Shown: positions 52,311-60,950 of the stretch, piece after piece | Position numbering within the stretch: the stretch's first letter is position 1 | Layout: every line of letters begins with the position of its first letter | From: Paraburkholderia sartisoli | GTDB taxonomy: Bacteria > Pseudomonadota > Gammaproteobacteria > Burkholderiales > Burkholderiaceae | Assembly: GCF_900107685.1 (NCBI RefSeq) | Contig: NZ_FNRQ01000014.1 | Location: forward strand, 1-64,000 | Direction of reading: 5' to 3' | Length of the DNA stretch: 64,000 bases | The notes under the pieces: generated by a model | Told to the model about the DNA's origin: nothing | Seen by the model: only the letters and a program-made list of their open reading frames with translations | The model's database searches: none | Position numbers and translations under genes: made by a program

Positions 52311-52322
52311 CCGGGGCGGACG

Positions 52323-52922
52323 GTGGAGTACAACTTCCTGTCCGCGACGGTTCTGCTGATCCTGATCACGGACCCGCTCGGCAACATTCCGCTGTTCATC
52401 GGTTGCCTGCGGGGCGTGTCGCCGCATCGGCGGATCGCGGTCATCCTGCGTGAAGTCGCGATCGCGTTCGTGATCCTGCTGGTGTTCATGGTCGTCGGCG
52501 ACCGCTTTTTGCGCATGATGAGTCTCACGGACCTGTCATTGCGGATCGGCGGCGGCATCGTGCTGTTCCTGATCGCGCTGCGGATGATCTTTCCGCATCC
52601 GGACGGCCCGTTCGGCGGCGATGTGCGCGGCGGCGAACCGCTGATCGTGCCGCTCGCGATTCCCGCGCTGGCCGGTCCGTCAGCGCTCGCGACGGTGATG
52701 CTGCTGACGTCGCAGGCACCCGGCAAGACGGTCGAGTGGATCGGCGCGCTGACGGTCACGATGATCGTGTGCGCGATCGTGCTGGTGCTGGCCGAGCGCA
52801 TCCAGGCCTGGCTCGGCGAGCGCACCGTGATGGCGTTCGAGCGGCTGATGGGGCTCGTGCTGGTCGCGATTTCGGTGGAGATGATACTTGGGGGCATCCG
52901 CGCGTTCGTGCATCAGCTTTGA
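52323..52922 (+). CDS. MarC family integral membrane protein
   Basis: A 199-residue protein of the MarC/UPF0056 family with about six membrane helices. The family start FLSATVLLILITDPLGNIP and the LAIPALAGPSALATVM segment are recognisable. The function is not known; the old link to multiple antibiotic resistance is not supported for MarC. It starts with GTG at 52323, 12 bases after proS, and ends before a strong terminator, so it is probably cotranscribed with proS. Confidence 0.88.
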   Translation: MEYNFLSATVLLILITDPLGNIPLFIGCLRGVSPHRRIAVILREVAIAFVILLVFMVVGDRFLRMMSLTDLSLRIGGGIVLFLIALRMIFPHPDGPFGGDVRGGEPLIVPLAIPALAGPSALATVMLLTSQAPGKTVEWIGALTVTMIVCAIVLVLAERIQAWLGERTVMAFERLMGLVLVAISVEMILGGIRAFVHQL

Positions 52923-52947
52923 CGCCGGCAGCAACCGGTACAGGCGA

Positions 52948-52975
52948 AAAAAAGCGGCCCGCAGGCCGCTTTTTT
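52948..52975 (+). terminator. Bidirectional terminator between marC-family gene and the phosphoribosyltransferase gene
   Basis: AAAAAAGCGGCC (52948-52959) pairs perfectly with GGCCGCTTTTTT (52964-52975) around CGCA. It serves the convergent genes on both sides. Confidence 0.9.
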
Positions 52976-53016
52976 CATTGAAACGTTGAAACGCAGATGC
53001 CCAGGAAGGACGGGAC

Positions 53017-53568
53017 TCAGGCGTCTTCGGTCAACGCCCGGATGGTGGGCAGGTTGCGCCAGTAACCTTTCGCGTCCATGCCGCAGCCGAACACATAGCG
53101 GTCCGGCACTTCGAAGCCGCAGAAGTCCGGGTGCAGCGGCTTCGCCTTCGGGATGATCTTTTCGCACAGCACCGCGCTCATGAAGCGCTTTGCGCCCATC
53201 GCGAGAATGCGGTCGCGGATCGCGGCCATCGTCTCGCCTTCGTCGAGGATGTCGTCGAGCACGAGCACGACACGGTCCTTGACCGACTCCGCCGGCGCCA
53301 CGCGCCATTGCATCTCGCTGCCGCCTTTGGTCGTGTTGCGATAGCGGGTGAGGTGGATGTAGTCGAACTCGAGCGGGAAGTCGAGGTGCGGCAGCAGCAT
53401 GCCGGTGAACACCGCGGCGCCGCCCATCACCGAAAGGACGAGCGGGAAGGCCTCGCTCATTTCGGCGCGGATGGCGCTCGCCATGCCGCTGATCGACGCG
53501 TTGACGTCGCGGGCCGAAACGATTTCTTCGGAGTGGCTGAAAATGTGGAGCGCTTCTTCGCGGTTCAT
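53017..53568 (-). CDS. Hypoxanthine-guanine phosphoribosyltransferase
   Basis: A 183-residue purine salvage enzyme that joins hypoxanthine or guanine to phosphoribosyl pyrophosphate. The PRPP-binding loop VLVLDDILDEGET is at about residues 101-113, with the usual core fold before it and the YVFGCGMDAKGYWRNLP base-binding segment after. Start at ATG 53568 (MNREEALHIF); an in-frame codon run goes to 53634. 75 bases downstream of ffh on the same strand. Base preference is inferred from the family. Confidence 0.88.
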   Translation of the reverse strand: MNREEALHIFSHSEEIVSARDVNASISGMASAIRAEMSEAFPLVLSVMGGAAVFTGMLLPHLDFPLEFDYIHLTRYRNTTKGGSEMQWRVAPAESVKDRVVLVLDDILDEGETMAAIRDRILAMGAKRFMSAVLCEKIIPKAKPLHPDFCGFEVPDRYVFGCGMDAKGYWRNLPTIRALTEDA

Positions 53569-53643
53569 GACGTCTGGCGAGCGGTGACTGTATACATAGT
53601 GTGAGAGAGAACGCCGGCGGCTGCAATCACGCAATCAGGGCGA

Positions 53644-55011
53644 TCAGCGCATGCCCGGCATCATGCCTTTCATGCCGCGCATCATCTTCTGCAGGTTGCC
53701 GCCCTTCAGCTTCTTCATCATCGTGCGCATCTGGTCGTACTGGTTCAGCATGCGGTTGACTTCCTGCACCTGCACACCCGCGCCCGCCGCGATGCGGCGC
53801 TTGCGCGTCGCCTTGATCAGCTCGGGCTTCGCGCGCTCTTTCGGCGTCATCGAGTTGATGATGCCTTCCATGCGACGCATCTGCTTTTCCGCCTGACCCA
53901 TGTCGGCGCCGGACGCCGCCTGCTGGAACTGCGCGGGCAGCTTGTCCATGAGCGTGGAGAGGCCGCCCATGCTCTTCATCTGCGAAAGCTGCGCGCGGAA
54001 ATCGTTGAGATCGAAGTCGCCGCCTTTCTTGACCTTGTCGGCGAGCTTCTGCGCCGCCTGAACGTCGACGCCGCGTTGCGCCTCCTCGACGAGCGCGAGA
54101 ATGTCGCCCATGCCGAGAATCCGGTTCGCCATGCGATCCGGATAGAAGATTTCGAGGCCGTCGAGCTTTTCGGCGACGCCGACGAACTTGATCGGCTTGC
54201 CCGTCACGTGACGCACCGACAGCGCCGCACCGCCGCGCGAGTCGCCGTCGAGCTTCGTGAGCACGACGCCGGTGAGCGGCAGCGCGTCGTTGAACGCCTT
54301 CGCGGTGTTCACGGCATCCTGGCCGAGCATCGCGTCGACGACGAAGAGCGTTTCAGCCGGTTTGAGCGTGGTATGCAGCGCGGTGATTTCCTGCATCATC
54401 GCTTCGTCGATACCGAGACGGCCGGCCGTGTCGACGATCAGCACGTCGTGATAGTGGCGTTTCGCCCAGTCGACGGCGGCGCGCGCGATGTCGACCGGTT
54501 TCTGGTCCGGTTCCGACGGGAAGAAATCCGCGCCGACCTGTTCCGTCACCGTCTTCAGCTGCGCGATGGCGGCGGGGCGGTAGACGTCGCAGGAAACGGT
54601 GAGGACCTTCTTCTTGTATTTCTCGCGCAGTAGTCTGGCGAGCTTGCCGACGGTGGTCGTCTTGCCCGCGCCCTGCAGGCCGGCCATCAGGATGACGGCG
54701 GGCGGCGTGACGGCGAGATTGAGCTCGACCGCCTTGCCTTCGTAGTCGCCGCCGATGATCGCGGTGAGTTCGCGCTGCACCACGCCGACGAGCGCCTGAC
54801 CCGGCGACAGGCTGCTGATCACCTCTTCGCCGAGCGCCTTTTCCTTCACCTTCGCGATGAAGTCGCGCACGACGGGCAGCGCCACGTCGGCCTCCAGCAG
54901 CGCGAGACGGACTTCGCGCAGCATGTCCTGGGTGTTCGCCTCGGTGAGGCGGGCTTCGCCGCGCAGCGTCTTGACGACGCGCGCCATCCGTTGGGTCAGA
55001 TTGTCGAGCAT
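53644..55011 (-). CDS. ffh: Signal recognition particle protein Ffh
   Basis: A 455-residue SRP54 GTPase that binds 4.5S RNA and signal sequences of inner-membrane proteins. The NG domain has GLQGAGKT at 111-118, DTAGRLGIDEAMM and TKLDGDSRGGAAL; the methionine-rich M domain fills the C-terminus, ending MMRGMKGMMPGMR. Normal length. Works with the receptor FtsY, not in this window. Divergent from the CcsA-like gene. Confidence 0.97.
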   Translation of the reverse strand: MLDNLTQRMARVVKTLRGEARLTEANTQDMLREVRLALLEADVALPVVRDFIAKVKEKALGEEVISSLSPGQALVGVVQRELTAIIGGDYEGKAVELNLAVTPPAVILMAGLQGAGKTTTVGKLARLLREKYKKKVLTVSCDVYRPAAIAQLKTVTEQVGADFFPSEPDQKPVDIARAAVDWAKRHYHDVLIVDTAGRLGIDEAMMQEITALHTTLKPAETLFVVDAMLGQDAVNTAKAFNDALPLTGVVLTKLDGDSRGGAALSVRHVTGKPIKFVGVAEKLDGLEIFYPDRMANRILGMGDILALVEEAQRGVDVQAAQKLADKVKKGGDFDLNDFRAQLSQMKSMGGLSTLMDKLPAQFQQAASGADMGQAEKQMRRMEGIINSMTPKERAKPELIKATRKRRIAAGAGVQVQEVNRMLNQYDQMRTMMKKLKGGNLQKMMRGMKGMMPGMR

Positions 55012-55073
55012 GGGGAGCGATGGGCAGTGCGGCCGTTGCGTTGCTAGGCAAGGGCCTGGTGTAAACTTCGGAT

Positions 55074-55991
55074 ATGGATATTGTACTGTATGCCCTCACT
55101 GCGCTCCTGTACGGCGGTCTCGCCGTCGCGGGCTGGCGTTCGCACCGGCACACCGCGCCGCGCCCGGTGCTGGAGAGCGTGCCGTCGATCCCGGTTCCGG
55201 CGAAGGTCGCGGCGGCGTCGGGCATGAGTCCGTCGGGCCGCGCGCTGCTCTTCGTCGCGCTGATCGCCCACGGCGTGCTGCTGCACACGACGATTTTTCC
55301 GCAGGACGCGATGGTGTTCGGGTTCGCGTTCGCGCTCTCTGCGATGTTCTGGCTCGGCGCGGGCATTTACTGGATTGAAAGCCTCTTCTTTCCGCTCGAC
55401 GGCCTGCGCCTGCTGGTGCTGCCGCTCGCGTGCGTCGCGTCGCTGCTGCCGCTCGCGTTCAACGGCGTGCGCGTGCTGCCGTATTCGGCGGCGCCGCTTT
55501 TCAAGCTGCACTTCCTGATCGCCAACGTCGCGTATGGGCTCTTCGCGATCGCGGCGCTGCACGCTGTGCTGATGTTGCTGGTCGAGCGTCGTCTGCACGC
55601 GATGCGCGGCGGCGAGCTGCAGCGCCAGAACACGGCTGCCGGCAACGGCTGGCTGTCGAGCTGGCTCGATACACTGCCGCCGCTGCTCACGCTTGAAAAA
55701 CTGCTGTTCCGCCTGATCGGCGCGGGCTTCGTGCTGCTGACGCTCACGCTGATCTCCGGCATTCTCTTTAGCGAACAGCTCGTGGACCGGCCGTTGAGGC
55801 TCGATCACAAGACCGTGTTCGCGATCCTTTCGTGGGTGATGTTCGGCGCGCTGCTCACGGCCCGCCGGGTGTCCGGCTGGCGCGGCCGTGCGGCATTGCG
55901 CTGGGTGCTGGCTTCGTTCGCGGCGTTGATGCTCGCGTATGTCGGCAGCCGTTTCGTTTTCGAGGTGCTGTTGCACCGCCCCGTGGTCTGA
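55074..55991 (+). CDS. Cytochrome c assembly (CcsA/YpjD-like) inner membrane protein
   Basis: A 305-residue polytopic membrane protein with about eight hydrophobic helices. The Cyt c assembly (CcmC/CcsA) family features are visible: conserved His in LIAHGVLLHTTIF and the LDHKTVFAILSW segment. Relatives include E. coli YpjD, next to ffh in the same divergent layout. In beta-proteobacteria CcsA proteins can work in system II heme handling, but YpjD-type function is not known. No tryptophan-rich WWD loop of true CcsA is seen. The stop lies nine bases before the next gene. Confidence 0.82.
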   Translation: MDIVLYALTALLYGGLAVAGWRSHRHTAPRPVLESVPSIPVPAKVAAASGMSPSGRALLFVALIAHGVLLHTTIFPQDAMVFGFAFALSAMFWLGAGIYWIESLFFPLDGLRLLVLPLACVASLLPLAFNGVRVLPYSAAPLFKLHFLIANVAYGLFAIAALHAVLMLLVERRLHAMRGGELQRQNTAAGNGWLSSWLDTLPPLLTLEKLLFRLIGAGFVLLTLTLISGILFSEQLVDRPLRLDHKTVFAILSWVMFGALLTARRVSGWRGRAALRWVLASFAALMLAYVGSRFVFEVLLHRPVV

Positions 55992-55999
55992 GCGTCATC

Positions 56000-56299
56000 A
56001 TGCGACAAATTTTTCTGCTGATTCTCCTGTTCATCGTCGGCAACTGGCTCGTCAAGGCCGTGCGCCGCGCCGAGTCCAAAGCGTCCGCACGCACCGGTCC
56101 GGCGTCGTCGGGGCCGGCCGCCGGTGGCGCGCAGCGCGCGTCCGAAGCACCGCAACTCGCCGAGCCGATGATCCGCTGCGCCGAGTGCGGCGTACACGCG
56201 CCGAAGAGCGATTCGGTGGTCGTCGCCGGCCAGCCGTTCTGCAGCGCCGAGCACGCGCATCGCCACGCCGCGCGCCCGGCCGGGCGCGACGCCCGATGA
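56000..56299 (+). CDS. PP0621 family small membrane protein
   Basis: A 99-residue protein of unknown function. One N-terminal hydrophobic helix (residues 3-20) is followed by a polar Ala/Ser-rich linker and a C-terminal C-x2-C (CAEC) with a later Cys and His residues (FCSAEHAHRH), which could bind zinc. Start at ATG 56000; its stop overlaps the ampD start by four bases. The PP0621 family often lies next to ampD. The role is not known. Confidence 0.75.
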   Translation: MRQIFLLILLFIVGNWLVKAVRRAESKASARTGPASSGPAAGGAQRASEAPQLAEPMIRCAECGVHAPKSDSVVVAGQPFCSAEHAHRHAARPAGRDAR

Positions 56300-56892
56300 G
56301 CGTCGACTTCGCCGTCGATGCAGACGGCTGGGTTCCCGCCGCGCGCAAACTGCCATCGCCCAATTTCGAGGCGCGCCCAGAAGGCGCGCGGCCGACGCTC
56401 GTCGTCGTCCACAACATCAGCCTGCCGCCCGGCGAATTCGGCGGCACGGCGATCACCGAACTCTTCCAGAACCGCCTCGACTGCGACGCGCATCCTTATT
56501 ACGACGCGCATCTGCGCGGCGTGAAGGTGTCGGCGCATTTCGTGATCCGCCGCGACGGCGCGCTCGAGCAATATGTATCGTGCGACGCGCGCGCATGGCA
56601 CGCGGGCGTGTCGAACTTCTTCGGCCGTGAGCGCTGCAACGACTTCTCGATCGGCATCGAACTGGAAGGCAGCGACGCCACCGCGTTCGAACCGGCGCAA
56701 TACGAGACGCTCGCCGCGCTCGTGAAAGCGCTCGCCGCGCACTATCCGGTCGAGGCGCTCGCGGGTCACGCCGACATCGCGCCTGGCCGCAAGACCGATC
56801 CCGGTCCTTACTTCGCGTGGCAACGCCTTCAACACGACTGCGCATTGCCCGCTCAGTATTTCCCCTATCTCCCGCTCGCCGCCGCGTCATAA
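56296..56892 (+). CDS. ampD: 1,6-anhydro-N-acetylmuramyl-L-alanine amidase AmpD
   Basis: A 198-residue zinc amidase of the amidase_2 family that cleaves the peptide from anhydro-muropeptides during cell wall recycling in the cytoplasm. The zinc ligands are in VVVHNISLPPGEF (first His), WHAGVSNFFGR (second His) and the DIAPGRKTDPGPYFAW (Asp) segment. No signal peptide, as for true AmpD. In other bacteria loss of AmpD raises AmpC beta-lactamase expression. It starts inside the previous stop (ATGA). Confidence 0.93.
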   Translation: MSVDFAVDADGWVPAARKLPSPNFEARPEGARPTLVVVHNISLPPGEFGGTAITELFQNRLDCDAHPYYDAHLRGVKVSAHFVIRRDGALEQYVSCDARAWHAGVSNFFGRERCNDFSIGIELEGSDATAFEPAQYETLAALVKALAAHYPVEALAGHADIAPGRKTDPGPYFAWQRLQHDCALPAQYFPYLPLAAAS

Positions 56893-57010
56893 GTCCTCAC
56901 GCGCGGCGACCTTCGATGCACCGCAAATCGTTGCAGCGCCTCGCTTTCCGCGCGGTCCCGCCCGGCCTGGCCATATGAAAAGTCAAGCGTTGAACGGCAA
57001 ATAAAATAAT
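56893..57010. other. Spacer between ampD and the nrdA promoter
   Basis: No gene seen. The first part is GC-rich; an AT-rich stretch begins near 56975 and leads into the nrdA promoter. No hairpin followed by a T-run is visible after ampD. Confidence 0.5.
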
Positions 57011-57044
57011 TTGAGATGCCGGGAAGTTCCACTATACTTTGTGT
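56998..57044 (+). promoter_or_regulatory. nrdA promoter with a candidate NrdR box pair
   Basis: TTGAGA (57011-57016) and TATACT (57033-57038) are spaced by 16 bases. CCACTATACTTTGTGT (57029-57044) covers the -10 and matches 12 of 16 positions of the NrdR consensus ACACTATATATAGTGT. An AT-rich imperfect palindrome (56998-57013) lies exactly 31 bases upstream, the usual three-turn spacing for NrdR pairs, but matches the consensus poorly. NrdR, the nucleotide-sensing repressor of ribonucleotide reductase genes, would thus block RNA polymerase. Its gene is not in the window. Confidence 0.45.
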
Positions 57045-57373
57045 AAGGAATCGGTTTCCGAACTAGATGTTGTGGTGATCTGGCGGCGCCCCGCTTTACG
57101 CGCAAGGCGCCGCATGCATTCCAGGCGTTGAAAAAGCATTCGACTGGTGTGGGCCGACGAGCGGCCACACCGGCAACTTCGGGGAAAGGGCACAGCCAGT
57201 GATCGCGACTCGCATGATGAAGACGATTGTCCAGTCCGCCGCGTTGCATCCGGTCAACAGACCTCGCCGGCCCACTCTCCGCACCTTTACGCTCGCGCCG
57301 GTTATACCCACGTCGCGGCGATCGTACTAATCCGCGGTTACCTCCGCACCATTCCAGATCAGGAGCTTTGCAC
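57045..57373 (+). other. Long structured leader of nrdA
   Basis: The probable transcript has about 330 untranslated bases. Two strong hairpins are seen: GCGGCGCC (57083-57090) with GGCGCCGC (57106-57113), and GGTGTGG-CCG (57146-57156) with CGG-CCACACC (57162-57171) with one bulged G. I checked for a cobalamin riboswitch B12 box and did not find it. The role is not known. Confidence 0.45.
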
Positions 57374-60300
57374 ATGCAAACGACCGACAACGTGACGACC
57401 CGGTATGAGGGCTCACCCACTGGCCAACCGTTCGGTGGACAGGCACAGGCAGGCCAGGCGCTCGCGCCGCAGGCCACCTTCGCCGACTACAAGGTGATCC
57501 GTCGTAACGGCAGCGTCGTGTCGTTCGAGCCTTCGAAGATCGCGATCGCGGTCACGAAGGCGTTCCTCGCCGTCAACGGTGGTCAGGGCGCGGCGTCGGC
57601 GCGTGTGCGCGAGCTGGTCGAGCAGCTCACGCAGAGCGTGGTGCGCGCGCTCCTGCGCAGCCGCCCGAACGGCGGCACGTTCCATATCGAGGACATCCAG
57701 GACCAGGTCGAACTCGCGCTGATGCGCGGCGGCGAGCACAACGTCGCGCGTGCCTACGTGCTGTATCGCGAGAAGCGCACACAGGAGCGCGGCCATGAGC
57801 CGGAAGCGGCGGCGGGCTCGTCGGGTCTGAACGTGGTCGACGGCGGCGTGTCGCGCCCGCTCGACATGGCCGCGCTGCGCGGCATCATCGAATCCGCCTG
57901 CGCGAACCTGGGCGACGCGGTGAGCGCGGAGCCGATCGTCGCGGAGACGGTGAAGAACCTGTATGACGGCGTGCCGATGAGCCAGGTTTACGACTCGGCC
58001 ATCCTCGCCGCACGCACGATGATCGAGAAGGACCCGGCATACAGCCAGGTGACGGCCCGTATCCTGCTGCACACGATCCGCCGCGAGATCCTCGAAGAGG
58101 AAGTCACGCAGAGCGAAATGGCCGACCGTTACGCCGAGTACTTCCCGCTGTTCATCAAGCGCGGCGTGCAGGCTGAACTGCTCGACGACAAGCTGATGCA
58201 GTACGACCTGAAGCGCCTCGGCGCCGCGCTCGACAACAGCCGCGACCTGCAGTTCGGCTACCTCGGCCTGCAAACGCTGTACGACCGCTACTTCCTGCAT
58301 CACGACGGCGTGCGTATCGAAATGCCCCAGGCATTCTTTATGCGTGTCGCGATGGGTCTCGCGCTGAACGAAGTCGACCGCGAAGCGCGTGCGATCGAGT
58401 TTTACACCGTGCTGTCGAGCTTCGACTTCATGTCGTCCACGCCTACCCTGTTCAACTCGGGCACGCGCCGCTCGCAGCTGTCGTCGTGCTATCTGACGAC
58501 GGTCGACGACGACCTCGACGGCATCTACGAGGCGCTGAAGGAAAACGCGCTGCTCTCGAAGTTCGCCGGCGGTCTGGGCAACGACTGGACGCGCGTGCGT
58601 GCGCTCGGCTCGCACATCAAGGGCACCAACGGCAAGTCGCAGGGCGTCGTGCCGTTCCTGAAGGTGGTGAACGACACGGCCGTGGCCGTGAACCAGGGCG
58701 GCAAGCGCAAGGGCGCGGTGTGCGCGTACCTGGAATCGTGGCACCTGGACATCGAGGAATTCCTCGAGCTGCGCAAGAACACCGGTGACGACCGTCGCCG
58801 CACGCACGACATGAACACGGCGAACTGGATTCCCGACCTGTTCATGAAGCGCGTACACGAAGGCGGCGACTGGACGCTGTTCTCGCCGTCCACCTGCCCG
58901 GACCTGCACGACAAGTTCGGCGCGGAGTTCGAAGCGGCTTACATCGCGTACGAAGACAAGGTCGCGCGTGGCGAGATCAAGCTCTTCAAGAAGATCCCGG
59001 CCGCGCAACTGTGGCGCAAGATGCTTGGCATGCTGTTCGAAACCGGCCATCCGTGGATCACGTTCAAGGATCCGTGCAATATCCGTTCGCCGCAGCAGCA
59101 CGTCGGCGTCGTGCATTCGTCGAATCTGTGTACGGAAATCACGCTGAACACCAGCGACACCGAAATCGCCGTCTGCAACCTCGGCTCGGTGAACCTCGTC
59201 GCCCATCTGAAAGAACAGGCTGACGGCACGCTGGCGCTCGACCACGACAAGCTCAAGCGTACGGTCAGCGTCGCGATGCGCATGCTCGACAACGTGATCG
59301 ACATCAACTACTACGCGGTCGCCAAGGCGCGTAACTCGAACCTGAAGCACCGTCCGGTCGGCATGGGCATCATGGGCTTCCAGGACTGCCTGCACCTGCT
59401 GCGCACGCCGTACGCGTCGCAAGAGGCGGTTGCGTTCGCCGATACGTCGATGGAAGCGGTCTGCTACTACGCGTACTACGCGTCGACGGAACTGGCCGAA
59501 GAGCGCGGCCGCTACTCGAGCTACCGCGGCTCGCTGTGGGATCGCGGCATCCTCCCGCAGGACACGCTGAAGCTGCTCGCCGAAGCGCGTGGCGGGTATG
59601 TCGAAGTCGATTCGAGCGAATCGATGGACTGGACGGAGCTGCGTTCCCGCATTGCAACGTACGGCATGCGCAACTCGAACTGCGTCGCGATCGCGCCGAC
59701 GGCGACGATCTCGAACATCATCGGCGTGTCGGCCTGTATCGAGCCGACGTTCCAGAACCTGTATGTGAAGTCGAACCTGTCGGGCGAATTCACGGTGGTC
59801 AACGACTACCTGGTGCGCGACCTGAAGGCGCGCGGCCTGTGGGACGAAGTGATGGTCGCCGACCTGAAGTACTTCGACGGCACGCTTTCGCGCATCGACC
59901 GCATCCCGGCCGACCTGCGCGCGATCTACGCCACGGCGTTCGAACTCGATCCGGTCTGGGTCGTCGAGGCGGCGTCGCGTCGCCAGAAGTGGATTGACCA
60001 GGCGCAGTCGCTGAACATCTACATGGGCGGCGCGTCGGGCAAGAAGCTCGACGAGGTCTACAAGCTCGCGTGGCTGCGCGGCCTGAAGACCACGTACTAC
60101 CTCCGCACGATGGCGGCGACCCACGTCGAGAAGTCGACGGTGGCGCACGGCGCGCTGAACGCGGTGTCGTCGGGCGGCGGTGAGAGCTCGGGCGGCGCGG
60201 GTGGTGTCGGTGGCGGTGCGGCAGGTGGCTTCGGCGTGAGCGGTGGCGCTGCGTCGGGCGGCCTGCAGGCAGCGGCGGCTCATGCAGCCCCCGCGGCGAT

Positions 60301-60391
60301 TGAAGTCGACGCCGCACCGGAAGCGGACGGCCCGGTGTGCATGATGCGTCCGGGCGATCCGGGCTTCGAAGAGTGCGAGGCCTGCCAGTAA
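57374..60391 (+). CDS. nrdA: Ribonucleoside-diphosphate reductase, alpha subunit (class Ia)
   Basis: A 1005-residue large subunit that reduces ribonucleoside diphosphates. An ATP-cone allosteric domain lies at about residues 30-120 (KVIRRNGSVVSFEPSKI start). Active-site residues map as Cys372 (SSCYL), Asn584, Cys586 and Glu588 (NLCTEI), and Cys601 (VCNLGSVNL). After the barrel a glycine/alanine-rich linker of about 60 residues (near 930-985) leads to the C-terminal redox pair Cys1001 and Cys1004. It is about 240 residues longer than E. coli NrdA. Start at ATG 57374 follows AGGAG. NrdB is encoded downstream after a large gap. Confidence 0.95.
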   Translation: MQTTDNVTTRYEGSPTGQPFGGQAQAGQALAPQATFADYKVIRRNGSVVSFEPSKIAIAVTKAFLAVNGGQGAASARVRELVEQLTQSVVRALLRSRPNGGTFHIEDIQDQVELALMRGGEHNVARAYVLYREKRTQERGHEPEAAAGSSGLNVVDGGVSRPLDMAALRGIIESACANLGDAVSAEPIVAETVKNLYDGVPMSQVYDSAILAARTMIEKDPAYSQVTARILLHTIRREILEEEVTQSEMADRYAEYFPLFIKRGVQAELLDDKLMQYDLKRLGAALDNSRDLQFGYLGLQTLYDRYFLHHDGVRIEMPQAFFMRVAMGLALNEVDREARAIEFYTVLSSFDFMSSTPTLFNSGTRRSQLSSCYLTTVDDDLDGIYEALKENALLSKFAGGLGNDWTRVRALGSHIKGTNGKSQGVVPFLKVVNDTAVAVNQGGKRKGAVCAYLESWHLDIEEFLELRKNTGDDRRRTHDMNTANWIPDLFMKRVHEGGDWTLFSPSTCPDLHDKFGAEFEAAYIAYEDKVARGEIKLFKKIPAAQLWRKMLGMLFETGHPWITFKDPCNIRSPQQHVGVVHSSNLCTEITLNTSDTEIAVCNLGSVNLVAHLKEQADGTLALDHDKLKRTVSVAMRMLDNVIDINYYAVAKARNSNLKHRPVGMGIMGFQDCLHLLRTPYASQEAVAFADTSMEAVCYYAYYASTELAEERGRYSSYRGSLWDRGILPQDTLKLLAEARGGYVEVDSSESMDWTELRSRIATYGMRNSNCVAIAPTATISNIIGVSACIEPTFQNLYVKSNLSGEFTVVNDYLVRDLKARGLWDEVMVADLKYFDGTLSRIDRIPADLRAIYATAFELDPVWVVEAASRRQKWIDQAQSLNIYMGGASGKKLDEVYKLAWLRGLKTTYYLRTMAATHVEKSTVAHGALNAVSSGGGESSGGAGGVGGGAAGGFGVSGGAASGGLQAAAAHAAPAAIEVDAAPEADGPVCMMRPGDPGFEECEACQ

Positions 60392-60950
60392 TCAGGCAGC
60401 GACGGCCGGCGCGAGCCGGTCGTGAAGCAGGGTGAGCGGTGGCGGATGCCGCTGCCGCTCACGAAAGATTCGATGTAGCGCAGCAGCGAGACAGCAGCAA
60501 CCGTGCTTCGCGTCACGCACATTACGCGGCAGGCGCATCGCAACATCGTCGACGCTGATCGACGTCTGCGAGAAAACCCTGAACTTTGTAAGCAGCGCGT
60601 AGCCAGACAGACAAGGCCACGCGATAACGAGAAGCCAGGCGACACAGATTAGAAGCACCTCGATGACCGGTTCGAGACCGGCAAGTGGTCTCTTCGAAGT
60701 CACTTCGAAGTTGCAATGAGCGACATCGAAGCGACGTTCAGGCGACATCAAAACGAGGTGCTTTCGATGAAGCGAAGACCTTCAGCATCACGTGCTTCGA
60801 TCGCTTCACGCGAAGCGACAGACACGCTCTGTTGAACAAAGTGTTGTATGCAGGTCGCAACGTGAATCGAAAACAGGATTTTTCGTGAGTGAACTCTTTT
60901 ATCGCTCACGAAAAGATGGTACAAACCGTTCTAAATTGATGGTGACATTT
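60392..60950 (+). other. nrdA-nrdB spacer, 559 bases, rich in hairpins and CTTCGAAG repeats
   Basis: No convincing gene. GTGAGCGG...CCGCTCAC (60432-60462) forms a 14-bp stem with two G-U pairs and an ATG loop, 40 bases after nrdA, without a T-run. CTTCGAAGT occurs at 60692-60700 and 60703-60711, two palindromes one helical turn apart. TTTTCGTGAG (60880-60889) pairs with CTCACGAAAA (60905-60914), 36 bases before nrdB. The 3' arms of the first and last hairpins share CTCACGAAA(A)GAT. Many related CGAAG/GCTTCG words lie between. Confidence 0.6.

Noticed and set aside
57045..57373. Cobalamin riboswitch upstream of nrdA
   Set aside because: The B12 box and the conserved core words are missing, and the enzyme is an iron class Ia type that does not use cobalamin.
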